A stretch of 64,000 nucleotides of DNA from Thermostichus sp047461615 (GTDB lineage Bacteria; Cyanobacteriota; Cyanobacteriia; Thermostichales; Thermostichaceae): the NCBI RefSeq assembly GCF_047461615.1, contig NZ_JANSHI010000003.1:1-64000 (forward strand), read 5' to 3'. The notes under the pieces are model-generated. The model was not told the DNA's origin. It saw only the letters and a program-made list of their open reading frames with translations, and did not search any database. Below, in pieces: positions 7,654 through 15,173 of this stretch; the stretch's first letter is position 1, and the number at the start of each line of letters is the position of its first letter. The translations under genes were made by a program, and so were the position numbers.

Positions 7654-8994
7654 ATGACGCCAACCCTTTCCCAACGCCTGCTCGGCTCTGCTGATTTGCC
7701 CTCCAACTCTGCCTTGCGCAACCCGCAGGTGGGCTTTAGCCGTTTGCGCTGCCGCGAATGTGGGGCCGAGTACGAGCCGGTCGCCAAGCACGTGTGCGAC
7801 CTGTGTTTTGGCCCCCTGGAAGTGGTCTACGACTACGACTGGCTCAAGAGCGTCGTCAGCCGGCAGAGCATCCAAGCCGGGCCGCTGTCTATCTGGCGCT
7901 ATCGGCCTTTCCTGCCGGTGGTTTCGGAGCGCCCTATCGATGTCGGCACCGGCATGACTCCCCTAGTGAAAGCGGAGCGGCTGGGGCGGCGACTGGGGTT
8001 AAAAAACCTCTACCTCAAGAACGATGCCGTCAACATGCCCACCCTCAGCTTCAAGGATCGGGTGGTGTCGGTAGCCTTGACCCGCGCCAAGGAGCTGGGC
8101 TTTACCACGGTCTCTTGCGCCAGCACGGGCAATTTGGCCAACTCCACGGCTGCCATTGCCGCCCATGCCGGCCTGGAGTGCACTATCTTCATCCCGGCGG
8201 ATCTGGAGGCAGGCAAGGTACTAGGGTCCCTCATCTACAGGCCCACCGTCATGGCCGTGGAGGGCAACTACGACCAGGTGAACCGCCTCTGCGCCGAGGT
8301 GGCGGATCGCTACGGCTGGGGCTTTGTCAACATCAACCTGCGCCCCTACTACGCAGAAGGCTCGAAAACCTTGGCCTACGAGGTGGCGGAGCAACTAGGT
8401 TGGCAACTGCCGGATCAGGTAGTGATCCCGCTGGCGTCGGGATCCCTGTACACTAAGGTTTACAAAGGTTTTCAGGAGTTCGTGAAGGTGGGCCTAGTGG
8501 CAGAAAAGCCGGTTATTTTCCACGGCGCCCAGGCCCGGGGCTGTGCGCCCATCGCCCAGGCCTTCCGCGAGGGGCGGGATTTTGTTACTCCCGTTAAGCC
8601 GAACACCATCGCCAAATCCATTGCCATCGGCAACCCCGCTGATGGCATCTACGCCCTGGAGATTGCCCGCAAGACCGGCGGCCAGATCGAGACGGCCACG
8701 GATCCCGAGATCATTGCCGGCATCAAGCTCCTGGCCGAGACTGAGGGCATCTTCACCGAGACGGCTGGCGGCACCACCATTGCCGTGCTCAAACGCCTGG
8801 CCGAAGCCGGCCAGCTCGATCCCGAGGCGATTACGGTAGCCTATATTACCGGTAATGGCTTGAAAACCCAGGAGGCGGTGCAGGCGCATGTGGGCCACCC
8901 GCTGGTAATTTCGCCCAAGCTGGAGAGCTTTGAACAGGCGCTGGAGCGGGCCCGCACCCTGGAGCGGCTGGACTGGCAGGAGGCCTCGGTTTGA
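7654..8994 (+). CDS. thrC: Threonine synthase
   Basis: A PLP-dependent enzyme converting O-phosphohomoserine to threonine. The 446-residue protein starts with a zinc-ribbon-like segment (CRECGAEYEP...VCDLCFG, residues about 33-55) seen in long-form threonine synthases. The PLP lysine is in TLSFKDRVVSVAL (about 130-142), followed by the phosphate-binding loop ASTGNLANSTAA (about 155) and the serine-rich IPLASGSLYTK (about 255). ATG at 7654; no strong SD. A MoaD/ThiS-like gene follows 140 bases downstream, a neighbourhood also seen where small sulfur carriers serve amino-acid metabolism. Confidence 0.95.
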   Translation: MTPTLSQRLLGSADLPSNSALRNPQVGFSRLRCRECGAEYEPVAKHVCDLCFGPLEVVYDYDWLKSVVSRQSIQAGPLSIWRYRPFLPVVSERPIDVGTGMTPLVKAERLGRRLGLKNLYLKNDAVNMPTLSFKDRVVSVALTRAKELGFTTVSCASTGNLANSTAAIAAHAGLECTIFIPADLEAGKVLGSLIYRPTVMAVEGNYDQVNRLCAEVADRYGWGFVNINLRPYYAEGSKTLAYEVAEQLGWQLPDQVVIPLASGSLYTKVYKGFQEFVKVGLVAEKPVIFHGAQARGCAPIAQAFREGRDFVTPVKPNTIAKSIAIGNPADGIYALEIARKTGGQIETATDPEIIAGIKLLAETEGIFTETAGGTTIAVLKRLAEAGQLDPEAITVAYITGNGLKTQEAVQAHVGHPLVISPKLESFEQALERARTLERLDWQEASV

Positions 8995-9133
8995 AGAGGG
9001 GGGATCCCCCAAGAACTTTCCTGGTACAGACCCGCCTTCGGGTCAAGGGGGTCAACGTGAACAATTCACGGCATTGACAGGGTGCTGCTACCTTGGTCTT
9101 CTAATGTTGGTCGATGGACGAAGCACTGGGCTT

Positions 9134-9409
9134 ATGGCAGTCAAGGTGTTAATTCCCACCACGCTGCGGGCGCTCACCCGGAACCAGGAGGTGGTGAGTT
9201 GCGAGGGATCCACCATCCGTGAACTGCTGGAGGCTCTGGAGCAAAGCTATCCAGGCATCAAGGCGCGGCTGTGCGATGAGAGGGGAGAATTGCGCCGCTT
9301 TGTCAATCTTTACGTTAACAGCGAAGACATTCGCTTCCTGAAGGGATCCGACACCCCTCTGCAGGATGGAGATGAGGTGAGCATTGTCCCTGCTGTGGCA
9401 GGGGGCTGA
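9134..9409 (+). CDS. MoaD/ThiS-family small sulfur-carrier protein
   Basis: A 91-residue beta-grasp protein ending in VPAVAGG, the C-terminal diglycine that is adenylated and thiocarboxylated in sulfur carriers. The body (VKVLIPTTLRALTRNQEVVSC, IRELLEALEQSYPGIKARL, RFVNLYVNSEDIRFL, LQDGDEVSIVPA) follows the MoaD/CysO pattern. The frame is open upstream to 8930, but the ATG at 9134 matches the family N-terminus. It lies between thrC and a glycosylase gene, with no molybdopterin gene nearby. A carrier feeding cysteine or homocysteine synthesis (CysO-like) is therefore more likely than MoaD itself; that is inference. Confidence 0.85.
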   Translation: MAVKVLIPTTLRALTRNQEVVSCEGSTIRELLEALEQSYPGIKARLCDERGELRRFVNLYVNSEDIRFLKGSDTPLQDGDEVSIVPAVAGG

Positions 9410-9426
9410 GGGCTAGTGAGCCTACG

Positions 9427-10014
9427 GTGGACGCTAGGGACTGGCTGAGCCAGCCGGCGCCGATGGTGGCGCCTGCTCTGCTGGGCATGGTGCTGGTGCG
9501 GCAATTTGCCGATGGGCTGCAGGTGCGGGCTCAGATTGTGGAAACAGAAGCCTATACAGCCGGGGATCCGGCCTGCCACGCCTATCGCCGTAAGACCCGC
9601 CGCAACCAGGTGATGTTTGGGCCGCCAGGGCATCTCTACGTCTATCGCATCTACGGCCTCTACCACTGCCTGAACATCGTCACCGACGCGGAGGGGATCG
9701 CGTCAGCCGTTCTAATCCGCGCAGCCCAGTTGGATTGCCTGCCGGAGTGGATCCCGGCCAATAAGCGCATGAAACCGGCGCGGGTGGCGGCGGGTCCGGG
9801 CCTACTCTGTCAGGCGTTGCGCATTGACGGATCCCACAACGGCTGGCGGCTGGAGCCGGTGGTAGTCGGCCAGGAAGGCATTTGGCTGGAGGGATCCCCT
9901 GCCTGGGAGGCACAGTTCCCCATTGTCCAGACCACCCGCATCGGCATTACCCGCGGGGTGGAGCTCCCGTGGCGCTGGTACATTAAGGGGCATCCGGCGG
10001 TATCTTGCTACTAG
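9427..10014 (+). CDS. 3-methyladenine DNA glycosylase (AAG/MPG family)
   Basis: A monofunctional base-excision glycosylase removing alkylated and deaminated purines. The 195-residue protein carries the family blocks LLGMVLVRQ, IVETEAYTAGDPACHAYRRKTRRN (catalytic glutamate near residue 40), MFGPPGHLYVYRIYGLYHCLNIV, AAGPGLLCQALRID and a C-terminal RIGIT...PWRWYI. The start is GTG at 9427, 17 bases after the MoaD-like stop, so the two may be co-transcribed. Length and motifs are complete. Confidence 0.92.
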   Translation: MDARDWLSQPAPMVAPALLGMVLVRQFADGLQVRAQIVETEAYTAGDPACHAYRRKTRRNQVMFGPPGHLYVYRIYGLYHCLNIVTDAEGIASAVLIRAAQLDCLPEWIPANKRMKPARVAAGPGLLCQALRIDGSHNGWRLEPVVVGQEGIWLEGSPAWEAQFPIVQTTRIGITRGVELPWRWYIKGHPAVSCY

Positions 10015-10549
10015 GAAGGCAAGATGAACCCAAGCCCTTCGCCGGTGGGGGAGCTTGTTGCTTCTGGCTGCTCTGCCGCTTGGGGCAGCCCCACCTCTTT
10101 GGCAGCAGAAACCTGGATTGCGCTAGGGGTGCCGGTAGTCCTCAGCTCTGCCTGGGGCGGAGGCAAGCTGGAGGGGTGTCGATCCCCAGAAGCGACGGCA
10201 GCGAAAGCTTCTGCTCGGGATCCCGTCTCTGACCGTTGGGCGAACAAAAACAGACCTGGCTTAGGAAGCATCAGATTGCAGCTGGCTTTTCGAAAGGGAT
10301 TTGCGTAAGGATAGAGGGAGTGAGGGGTGCAACTCACCCTTGGGTGAGACAGGTTAAGCATGAATAGAGTTAGGGTTAAAGGCCCAGGACGGTGGTTCGG
10401 GGGCTTCTCCTTGCCCAATAGACGCTGGGGCGCGGCTGTCCAAAAGAAGGCAGCGGAGCGATTTCTGCCGGCTTTTAGGTAGTCGGTGTCAACATGGGGG
10501 GTTTGGGTTGCTGCCACTTCCCAGCTTGTGGGAGAGGATGAGCTGCACG
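10015..10549. other. Gene-free stretch of about 535 bases
   Basis: Both strands carry open frames here (a 193-codon minus frame and a 94-codon plus frame), but their products are low-complexity, lack recognisable domains and have no SD. The only structure I see is the palindrome CTCACCC-TT-GGGTGAG at 10333-10348, about 200 bases upstream of the NHL lipoprotein. No promoter pair could be assigned with confidence. Confidence 0.4.
10333..10348. repeat. Perfect 7-bp inverted repeat
   Basis: CTCACCC and GGGTGAG separated by TT form a 16-base near-palindrome in an otherwise gene-free region. It could be an operator or a small hairpin; there is no T-run to make it a terminator. Confidence 0.35.
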
Positions 10550-12445
10550 ATGCCACGACGGGTTTCCCCTGCGCTGCTCTCCCTGCCTGCACTCAGTGCC
10601 TTGGTGCTGGCCCTCTCAGCCTGCGGCGAGCTCTCTTCCTCGAATGTCTCTCCCAGCCTTGTTCCCCCTTCTACCCTGCAGCCAGTTTTCACGCCAACTC
10701 CCCTTGGTCTTTCCACCTTTGCCCTCACACTCGAACAGGCCCGCCAATCGGGTTTGGCGGTGCCCAGCAACCGCATCGTTTTGCTGCTCCAAGAACAGGG
10801 ATCCGATCTGGTGGCCCAGCTGCCGGCTTCTGAGGTGGAGCGCTGGCTGGCCCGCACCCCTACCTGGCCGGGGGTGGAAGGGATCGACCTGAGCATTAAC
10901 CTGGGCAGCTATCGCCAGACTGCCAACGCGCCCCTACGCCCGGGGCAACCAGCCACCTTCACCTTTACCGACCCGCCCGCTGGCGAAGCCGAGCTTAGGG
11001 CTGTTGCCTATCGGGGATCCACCACCTTGGCACAAGGAAAGGGATCCCTGACTCTTTCTGCCCGCTCTGGAAGCGCTGACAGCAGCAGTCGCCGCCTGAG
11101 CCTGCTGGTGCTCTCCGAGGTGGAAGTGCCGCTGCTGCACGCAGGGGCAGGGGTGCCGGCGCCTGGCCAGCCGTTGTTGCTGTCGGGGGAAAATCTGGAG
11201 CGGGTGGAAAGCGTTCTTTTTGCCTCAGCCGCCAATCCGGAGCGCATCCTGAGGGGGGAAATTCGCTCGCGCAGCCGCAACAGTCTGACGGTGATGCCGC
11301 CAGCCTCCCTTTCCGGCACGGTCTGGGTGGCGGTGGCCGACGCTGAAGGACAAGGACTGGGAACCTGGATTGACGAGTGGCCCACTCCCACCCCCACTCC
11401 TACAGCAGCCTCGGGCTGGCGAGTGGAGACCCTCCTCGATGGCCGCACCGCTGCGGCAGCCAAGCCGGAGGGCAGCAGCTCCGATAACGAGGGGGAGGCC
11501 GGGATCTCCCTGCAGCAGATCGGCGGCATTGCCGCAGACCCCGAGGGGTTCTTTTACTTAGCCGACCCGGCCCAGCACCGCATTTTCCGGCTTTCCCCCG
11601 AAGGGGAACTGGAGGTGTGGGCGGGCAGCGGCAAGGCCGGCCACCGGGATGGGGTGGCGGAGCAGGCCCAGTTTCACTCCCCCCAAGGGCTACTTTGGGA
11701 TCCCAAGGGGGGGTTGTGGGTGGCCGACAGCGGCAACCATTGCCTGCGCTACATCAGCCGACAGCGGCGGGTGAGCACCTTTGCCGGCACCTGTTCAGCC
11801 GGCCACCGAGATGGAGAGCGCGACGAGGCGCAGTTTCGCGAACCCTTTGGCCTGGCCCTGGGTCTGGACGGCAGCCTTTACGTGGCCGATCGCGCCAACC
11901 GCCGCATCCGCCGCATCACTCCCACGGGCAAGGTGACGACGGCCGCTGGCACCGGCCAGCCGGGATCCGCCGATGGGCCGGCAGACCAAGCCCAGCTTCT
12001 GGAGCCGACAGCTCTGGCAGTGGACAAGGCGGGTAACCTCTGGATTGCCGATAGGCATCTCCTGCGCCGGCTCTCTGCCGACGGACACCTGACCACCCTC
12101 TCCCAGGCGGAAGCAGGCTACCGCGATGGCCCTCTGGCGGAGGCCCGTTTTCAAACCCTTGCAGGGCTGGCCTTCGACAGTGCGGGGGTCCTCTGGCTGG
12201 CCGACCAAGACAACCGCCGCATTCGCCGTCTTCAGCCCAGCGGGCAGGTCTCTACCCTGGCCGGGGGGGATGAGCCTGGCTGGCAGGATGGCCCGGTGGT
12301 CTCAGCTCGCTTCCAGCGGCCTGGCTCTCTGCTTGCCTTGCCAGACGGCAGCTTGGTGGTGGTGGATGCTGGCCTGCCTGGCTTGCGGCGTCTTAGCCGC
12401 GTCGTCCCCCAGCCCGCCACTCCCGTTTCGGGGGGATCCCCCTAG
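10550..12445 (+). CDS. NHL-repeat beta-propeller lipoprotein with IPT-like domain
   Basis: About 630 residues. The N-terminus (ALLSLPALSALVLALSACGEL) is a lipoprotein signal with the lipobox cysteine near residue 25, so an extracytoplasmic, lipid-anchored protein is expected. Residues about 200-280 (VPAPGQPLLLSGENLERVESVLF) look like an IPT/TIG fold. After a TPTPTPTA linker come at least five NHL-type units, each with a core such as LYVADRANRRIRRI, LWVADSGNHCLRYI or LWLADQDNRRIRRL and an intervening STFAGT...GHRDG loop, giving a propeller. ATG at 10550 is chosen, with GGAGAGG 12 bases upstream; ATG 10538 is possible. Its stop shares CTAG with the photolyase gene. Ligand unknown. Confidence 0.85.
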   Translation: MPRRVSPALLSLPALSALVLALSACGELSSSNVSPSLVPPSTLQPVFTPTPLGLSTFALTLEQARQSGLAVPSNRIVLLLQEQGSDLVAQLPASEVERWLARTPTWPGVEGIDLSINLGSYRQTANAPLRPGQPATFTFTDPPAGEAELRAVAYRGSTTLAQGKGSLTLSARSGSADSSSRRLSLLVLSEVEVPLLHAGAGVPAPGQPLLLSGENLERVESVLFASAANPERILRGEIRSRSRNSLTVMPPASLSGTVWVAVADAEGQGLGTWIDEWPTPTPTPTAASGWRVETLLDGRTAAAAKPEGSSSDNEGEAGISLQQIGGIAADPEGFFYLADPAQHRIFRLSPEGELEVWAGSGKAGHRDGVAEQAQFHSPQGLLWDPKGGLWVADSGNHCLRYISRQRRVSTFAGTCSAGHRDGERDEAQFREPFGLALGLDGSLYVADRANRRIRRITPTGKVTTAAGTGQPGSADGPADQAQLLEPTALAVDKAGNLWIADRHLLRRLSADGHLTTLSQAEAGYRDGPLAEARFQTLAGLAFDSAGVLWLADQDNRRIRRLQPSGQVSTLAGGDEPGWQDGPVVSARFQRPGSLLALPDGSLVVVDAGLPGLRRLSRVVPQPATPVSGGSP

Positions 12446-13908
12446 GTGCGACGGTGACGGGCCAGGGCCGCTTCGTAAGCCCGCCGACTGGCCTGCAGGG
12501 ACTTTTCCAAATCCACCACGGGGCGGGGATAGTCTACCCCCAGCCGCACGCCAAACTGCTTTTGCTCAGCGGCGCTGAGACGGTAGGGCTCGTGGATCTT
12601 GTCCCCCGGGATTCCGGCCAGCTCCGGCAGCCAGTGGCGTAGGTAGTGGCCCTGGGGATCGTAGGCGCGAGATTGCTTGGGAATGTGGAAGTAGCGAAAG
12701 CCGCGCGCATCGTTGCCCACGCCGGCGGTGTAGTTCCAGTTGCCGTAGTTGCTAGCCACGTCGTAGTCAATCAGCAGCGACTCAAACCATTCCGCCCCCA
12801 AGCGCCAGTCGATCCCCAGGTTCTTGGTGAGAAAGCTGGCCACATTCTGCCGCCCGCGGTTGGACATAAAGCCAGTGGCGGCCAGCTCCCGCATGTTGGC
12901 ATCCACCAGAGGGTAGCCGGTCTCGCCGCGGCACCAAGCCTGAAAGCGGTCCCAGTCCTGCTGCCAGGGGATGGGGATCCCTTGGATCCCCGAGGGACGA
13001 AACAGCTTGGCGCCATGCTTGGCCAGGATGAAGCGAAAGTAATCCCGCCACAGCAGCTCGAAGACCAGCCAGTAGGTGGATTCGTTGCGCACCCGCTCCT
13101 CCTCGTAGCGCTTGACTTCGGCATACACCGTGCGAGGAGAAAGGCAACCCAACGCCAACCAGGCAGAAAGACGCGAGCTGTCGTTGGGATCCAGCATGCC
13201 GTTGCGGGTTTCTTTGTAGACGCGCAGCCGATCCAGATCCCAGATATAGGTCTGCAGGCGCGCCTGGGCAGCGGTGCTGCCGCCGGTATAGACAAAGCGG
13301 GCGCGGGGATCCGGCGGCGGCAAGCTCAACCCCAGCTCCGCCAGAGTGGGCAGAGGGCCAGGGTCCAGCCCTGGCGGCAGGGGCGGCAGGGAGGGGATGG
13401 GCAGGGGAGCGCGAATGGCGGCCTTGGCTTCCACCTGCTGGCGGAAGCGGGTGAACACCTCCGGCAGGTCTGCCAGGGCAAAGGGGAGGTCAGCAGGATG
13501 GTAGAGGGTGTGGCCCCACTCCAGGTGCAGCGGGATCCCTAAGGGCTGAAGCGCTTGCTGCAGGGCCCTGGCAACCGCCTCCTCCTCCGTGCCCACCTCT
13601 TCGTGGGCATAGACAGCCTTCACCCCCCACTCCCGCGCCAGGGCCGGGATCACCTGCTCCGGCTGGCCTTGGCGGATGACCAGATCAGAGCCGCGGGCCC
13701 GAAGCTGCTGCCGCAGGTCAGCCAGGCTTTCCAGCAGGAACTGGGCGCGGAAAGGACCGGTCTTAGGAAAGCCAAAGGCCGTCCGGCCAAAGTGGCGCGG
13801 ATCCAGGCAGTAGAGGGGAATGAGGAAGGATCCCTGCTGGCAAGCGCGCGTCAGCGGCTGGTGATCCAGCAGGCGCAAATCGGTGCGAAACCAAACCAGA
13901 ACGGCCAT
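12442..13908 (-). CDS. Cryptochrome DASH-type photolyase
   Basis: 488 residues with the photolyase alpha/beta N-terminal domain (AVLVWFRTDLRLLDHQPL) and FAD-binding C-terminal domain. DASH-type features are FPKTGPFRAQFLLESLADLRQ (around 65-85), FVYTGGSTAAQARL, VYKETRNGML and STYWLVFELLWRDYFRF. The FAD-site block TGFMSNRGRQNVASFL is followed by DYDVASNYGNWNYTAGVGNDARG. DASH proteins repair CPDs in single-stranded or looped DNA and may act in blue-light signalling. The frame extends to 14079, but ATG 13906-13908 matches the family start exactly. The stop overlaps that of the NHL lipoprotein. The alternative, a classical CPD photolyase, is less likely given the ETRNGML block. Confidence 0.92.
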   Translation of the reverse strand: MAVLVWFRTDLRLLDHQPLTRACQQGSFLIPLYCLDPRHFGRTAFGFPKTGPFRAQFLLESLADLRQQLRARGSDLVIRQGQPEQVIPALAREWGVKAVYAHEEVGTEEEAVARALQQALQPLGIPLHLEWGHTLYHPADLPFALADLPEVFTRFRQQVEAKAAIRAPLPIPSLPPLPPGLDPGPLPTLAELGLSLPPPDPRARFVYTGGSTAAQARLQTYIWDLDRLRVYKETRNGMLDPNDSSRLSAWLALGCLSPRTVYAEVKRYEEERVRNESTYWLVFELLWRDYFRFILAKHGAKLFRPSGIQGIPIPWQQDWDRFQAWCRGETGYPLVDANMRELAATGFMSNRGRQNVASFLTKNLGIDWRLGAEWFESLLIDYDVASNYGNWNYTAGVGNDARGFRYFHIPKQSRAYDPQGHYLRHWLPELAGIPGDKIHEPYRLSAAEQKQFGVRLGVDYPRPVVDLEKSLQASRRAYEAALARHRRT

Positions 13909-13930
13909 TCTAGACGGATGCCGGCGCTTC

Positions 13931-14236
13931 TCAATCCCCTCGGCGTTTTCTCCTAGGGCGTCCCAGCTCCGGGCTGGGGACAAAATAGGGCACTTGGGCA
14001 GCCGGGATGTGGACAGGAGCCTTAGTGCGGGGGTGATAGGTTTGCCGGGCCGGACGGGGCCGCAGCAAGAAGGTGCCAAAGCGCGCCAGCCGCACGGATC
14101 CTCCTTCCGCCAGACATTGGCTGATGCTGTCTAGCATTGCCTCTAGGGCAGCGGCAGCCATTTTGACGGTCAGGCCATCCACTTGCGCAGCCATCTGGCG
14201 GGCCAACAAACGGCGATTTAGATGGGGAGAAGCCAC
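13931..14236 (-). CDS. HU/IHF-family DNA-binding protein
   Basis: A nucleoid-associated dimeric DNA-bending protein of about 101 residues. RRLLARQMAAQVDGLTVKMAAAALEAMLDSI is the dimerising helix region, SVRLARFGTFLLRPRPARQTYHPRT the DNA-binding arm, and a basic tail RPRRKRRGD follows. The frame runs up to 14323, but the GTG at 14234-14236 has GGGAGG five bases upstream and fits the usual HU length. It lies 22 bases upstream of the photolyase gene on the same strand. It is more divergent than the canonical cyanobacterial HU (HanA), so it is probably a second HU-like protein. Confidence 0.85.
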   Translation of the reverse strand: MASPHLNRRLLARQMAAQVDGLTVKMAAAALEAMLDSISQCLAEGGSVRLARFGTFLLRPRPARQTYHPRTKAPVHIPAAQVPYFVPSPELGRPRRKRRGD

Positions 14237-14353
14237 AGCCACCTCCCAAAACGGCAAGATATTATAAGCTTCCCTAGCTCTACAACGGCGCCGAAGCTGG
14301 CTACCAAGCCGAAACACCAGCATAGGGAAACTTGCTAGGCCACCTCCAGCGCT

Positions 14354-14581
14354 TCAGCGAGCCTTCTCCTGCGTCGGGTTAGAATCGACCTCCTCCACCT
14401 CACTCTCGAAAAACCAGTGCCGCGAGCGGTCAGGAAACTCCAGGATATAGCCAATGCCGCTGCCATCGACCACCCGCCGCGCCAGGACCACGCCCTCCTT
14501 GCCCACCAAGGCGCTCACCTCTTCCTGCCCGCGATCGCGAATGGAGCGCACCCTAACTTTATCGCCAACTTTGATCGCCAT
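14354..14581 (-). CDS. petP: PetP-like small subunit of cytochrome b6f (DUF2862)
   Basis: 75 residues: MAIKVGDKVRVRSIRDR, then LVGKEGVV, VVDGSGIGYILEFPDRSRHWFFESEVEEV. This SH3-like pattern matches cyanobacterial PetP (Ssr2998 of Synechocystis), a cytoplasmic-side regulatory subunit of the cytochrome b6f complex that supports linear electron flow. The frame opens upstream to 14614, but ATG 14579-14581 gives the family start. It is in the same direction as HU and the photolyase gene (gap of about 117 bases to HU). The alternative is a PetP paralogue of unknown role. Confidence 0.8.
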   Translation of the reverse strand: MAIKVGDKVRVRSIRDRGQEEVSALVGKEGVVLARRVVDGSGIGYILEFPDRSRHWFFESEVEEVDSNPTQEKAR

Positions 14582-14729
14582 AACACCAGAGGTAACCGCG
14601 AAGAGCTTCACCACTCAAGATGGTACGGCAAAAGTAGCTATCCCTTTCCCCAAACTGGCCTGCGCCGGCCGACGCAGACGGCCATTGCTAAGATCGACAA
14701 GAGCGTTGTGCGCCGGGAAGACCGCCCCT

Positions 14730-15173
14730 GTGATTGCCCTGTCCCTAAAACCCGCCCATTGCTCCTGGAGCGTTATCAGCTTTCCCTCCACCCTCTACAC
14801 TCAGCCGATTCTGGATCTGTTGGTTGCCAAAGTTCCTCCTCCCTGGAGGGCAGAGGTACGCCTGGGCCTGCAAGAAGCCCTCATCAACGCTGTCCGCCAT
14901 GGCAATGGTCTGGATCCCAACAAGAGGGTGATCGTCGAATACACCAGCTCCGAGCGCTTCTACCAGTGGCTAGTGCGGGATCAGGGATCCGGCTTCTGTC
15001 CCCAGCAGGAGCTGCAGCGCTGCCGCTGCGGCCTCTTGGAAACAGAGGAATCGGGCCGGGGGGTGCTCCTGCTGACCCAAATCTTTGACTTTGTGGAATG
15101 GAACGAGACGGGCAACCAAGTCTATTTGGCCAAGTTCATCTACCCCGGCTGCCGCGATCCCTGGATAGTCTAA
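14730..15173 (+). CDS. Anti-sigma regulatory factor-type serine/threonine kinase (HATPase_c_2)
   Basis: A 147-residue GHKL ATPase of the RsbW/SpoIIAB type. The N-terminus (LKPAHCSWSVISFPSTLYTQPILDLL) fits cyanobacterial homologues. VRLGLQEALINAVRHGN is the N-box, VRDQGSGFCP the G1 box and ESGRGVLLLTQIFDFVEW the G2 region. Such proteins bind anti-sigma antagonists or sigma factors in partner switching. The frame extends to 14454 through sequence antisense to petP; GTG 14730 is chosen because the homologous N-terminus begins there. The stop (TAA) overlaps the stop of the convergent DUF3352 gene within CTAA. No cognate STAS protein lies in the window. Confidence 0.82.
   Translation: MIALSLKPAHCSWSVISFPSTLYTQPILDLLVAKVPPPWRAEVRLGLQEALINAVRHGNGLDPNKRVIVEYTSSERFYQWLVRDQGSGFCPQQELQRCRCGLLETEESGRGVLLLTQIFDFVEWNETGNQVYLAKFIYPGCRDPWIV

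Noticed and set aside
9029..9044. Hairpin GACCCG-CCTT-CGGGTC after thrC
   Set aside because: Short stem with no T-run; not enough for a terminator call.
9074..9105. TTGACA followed by TCTAAT upstream of the MoaD-like gene
   Set aside because: The spacer is 20 bases, too long for a confident promoter.
10011..10592. 193-codon open frame on the minus strand between the glycosylase and the NHL lipoprotein
   Set aside because: Low-complexity product without domain or SD; it overlaps the start of the lipoprotein gene on the other strand.
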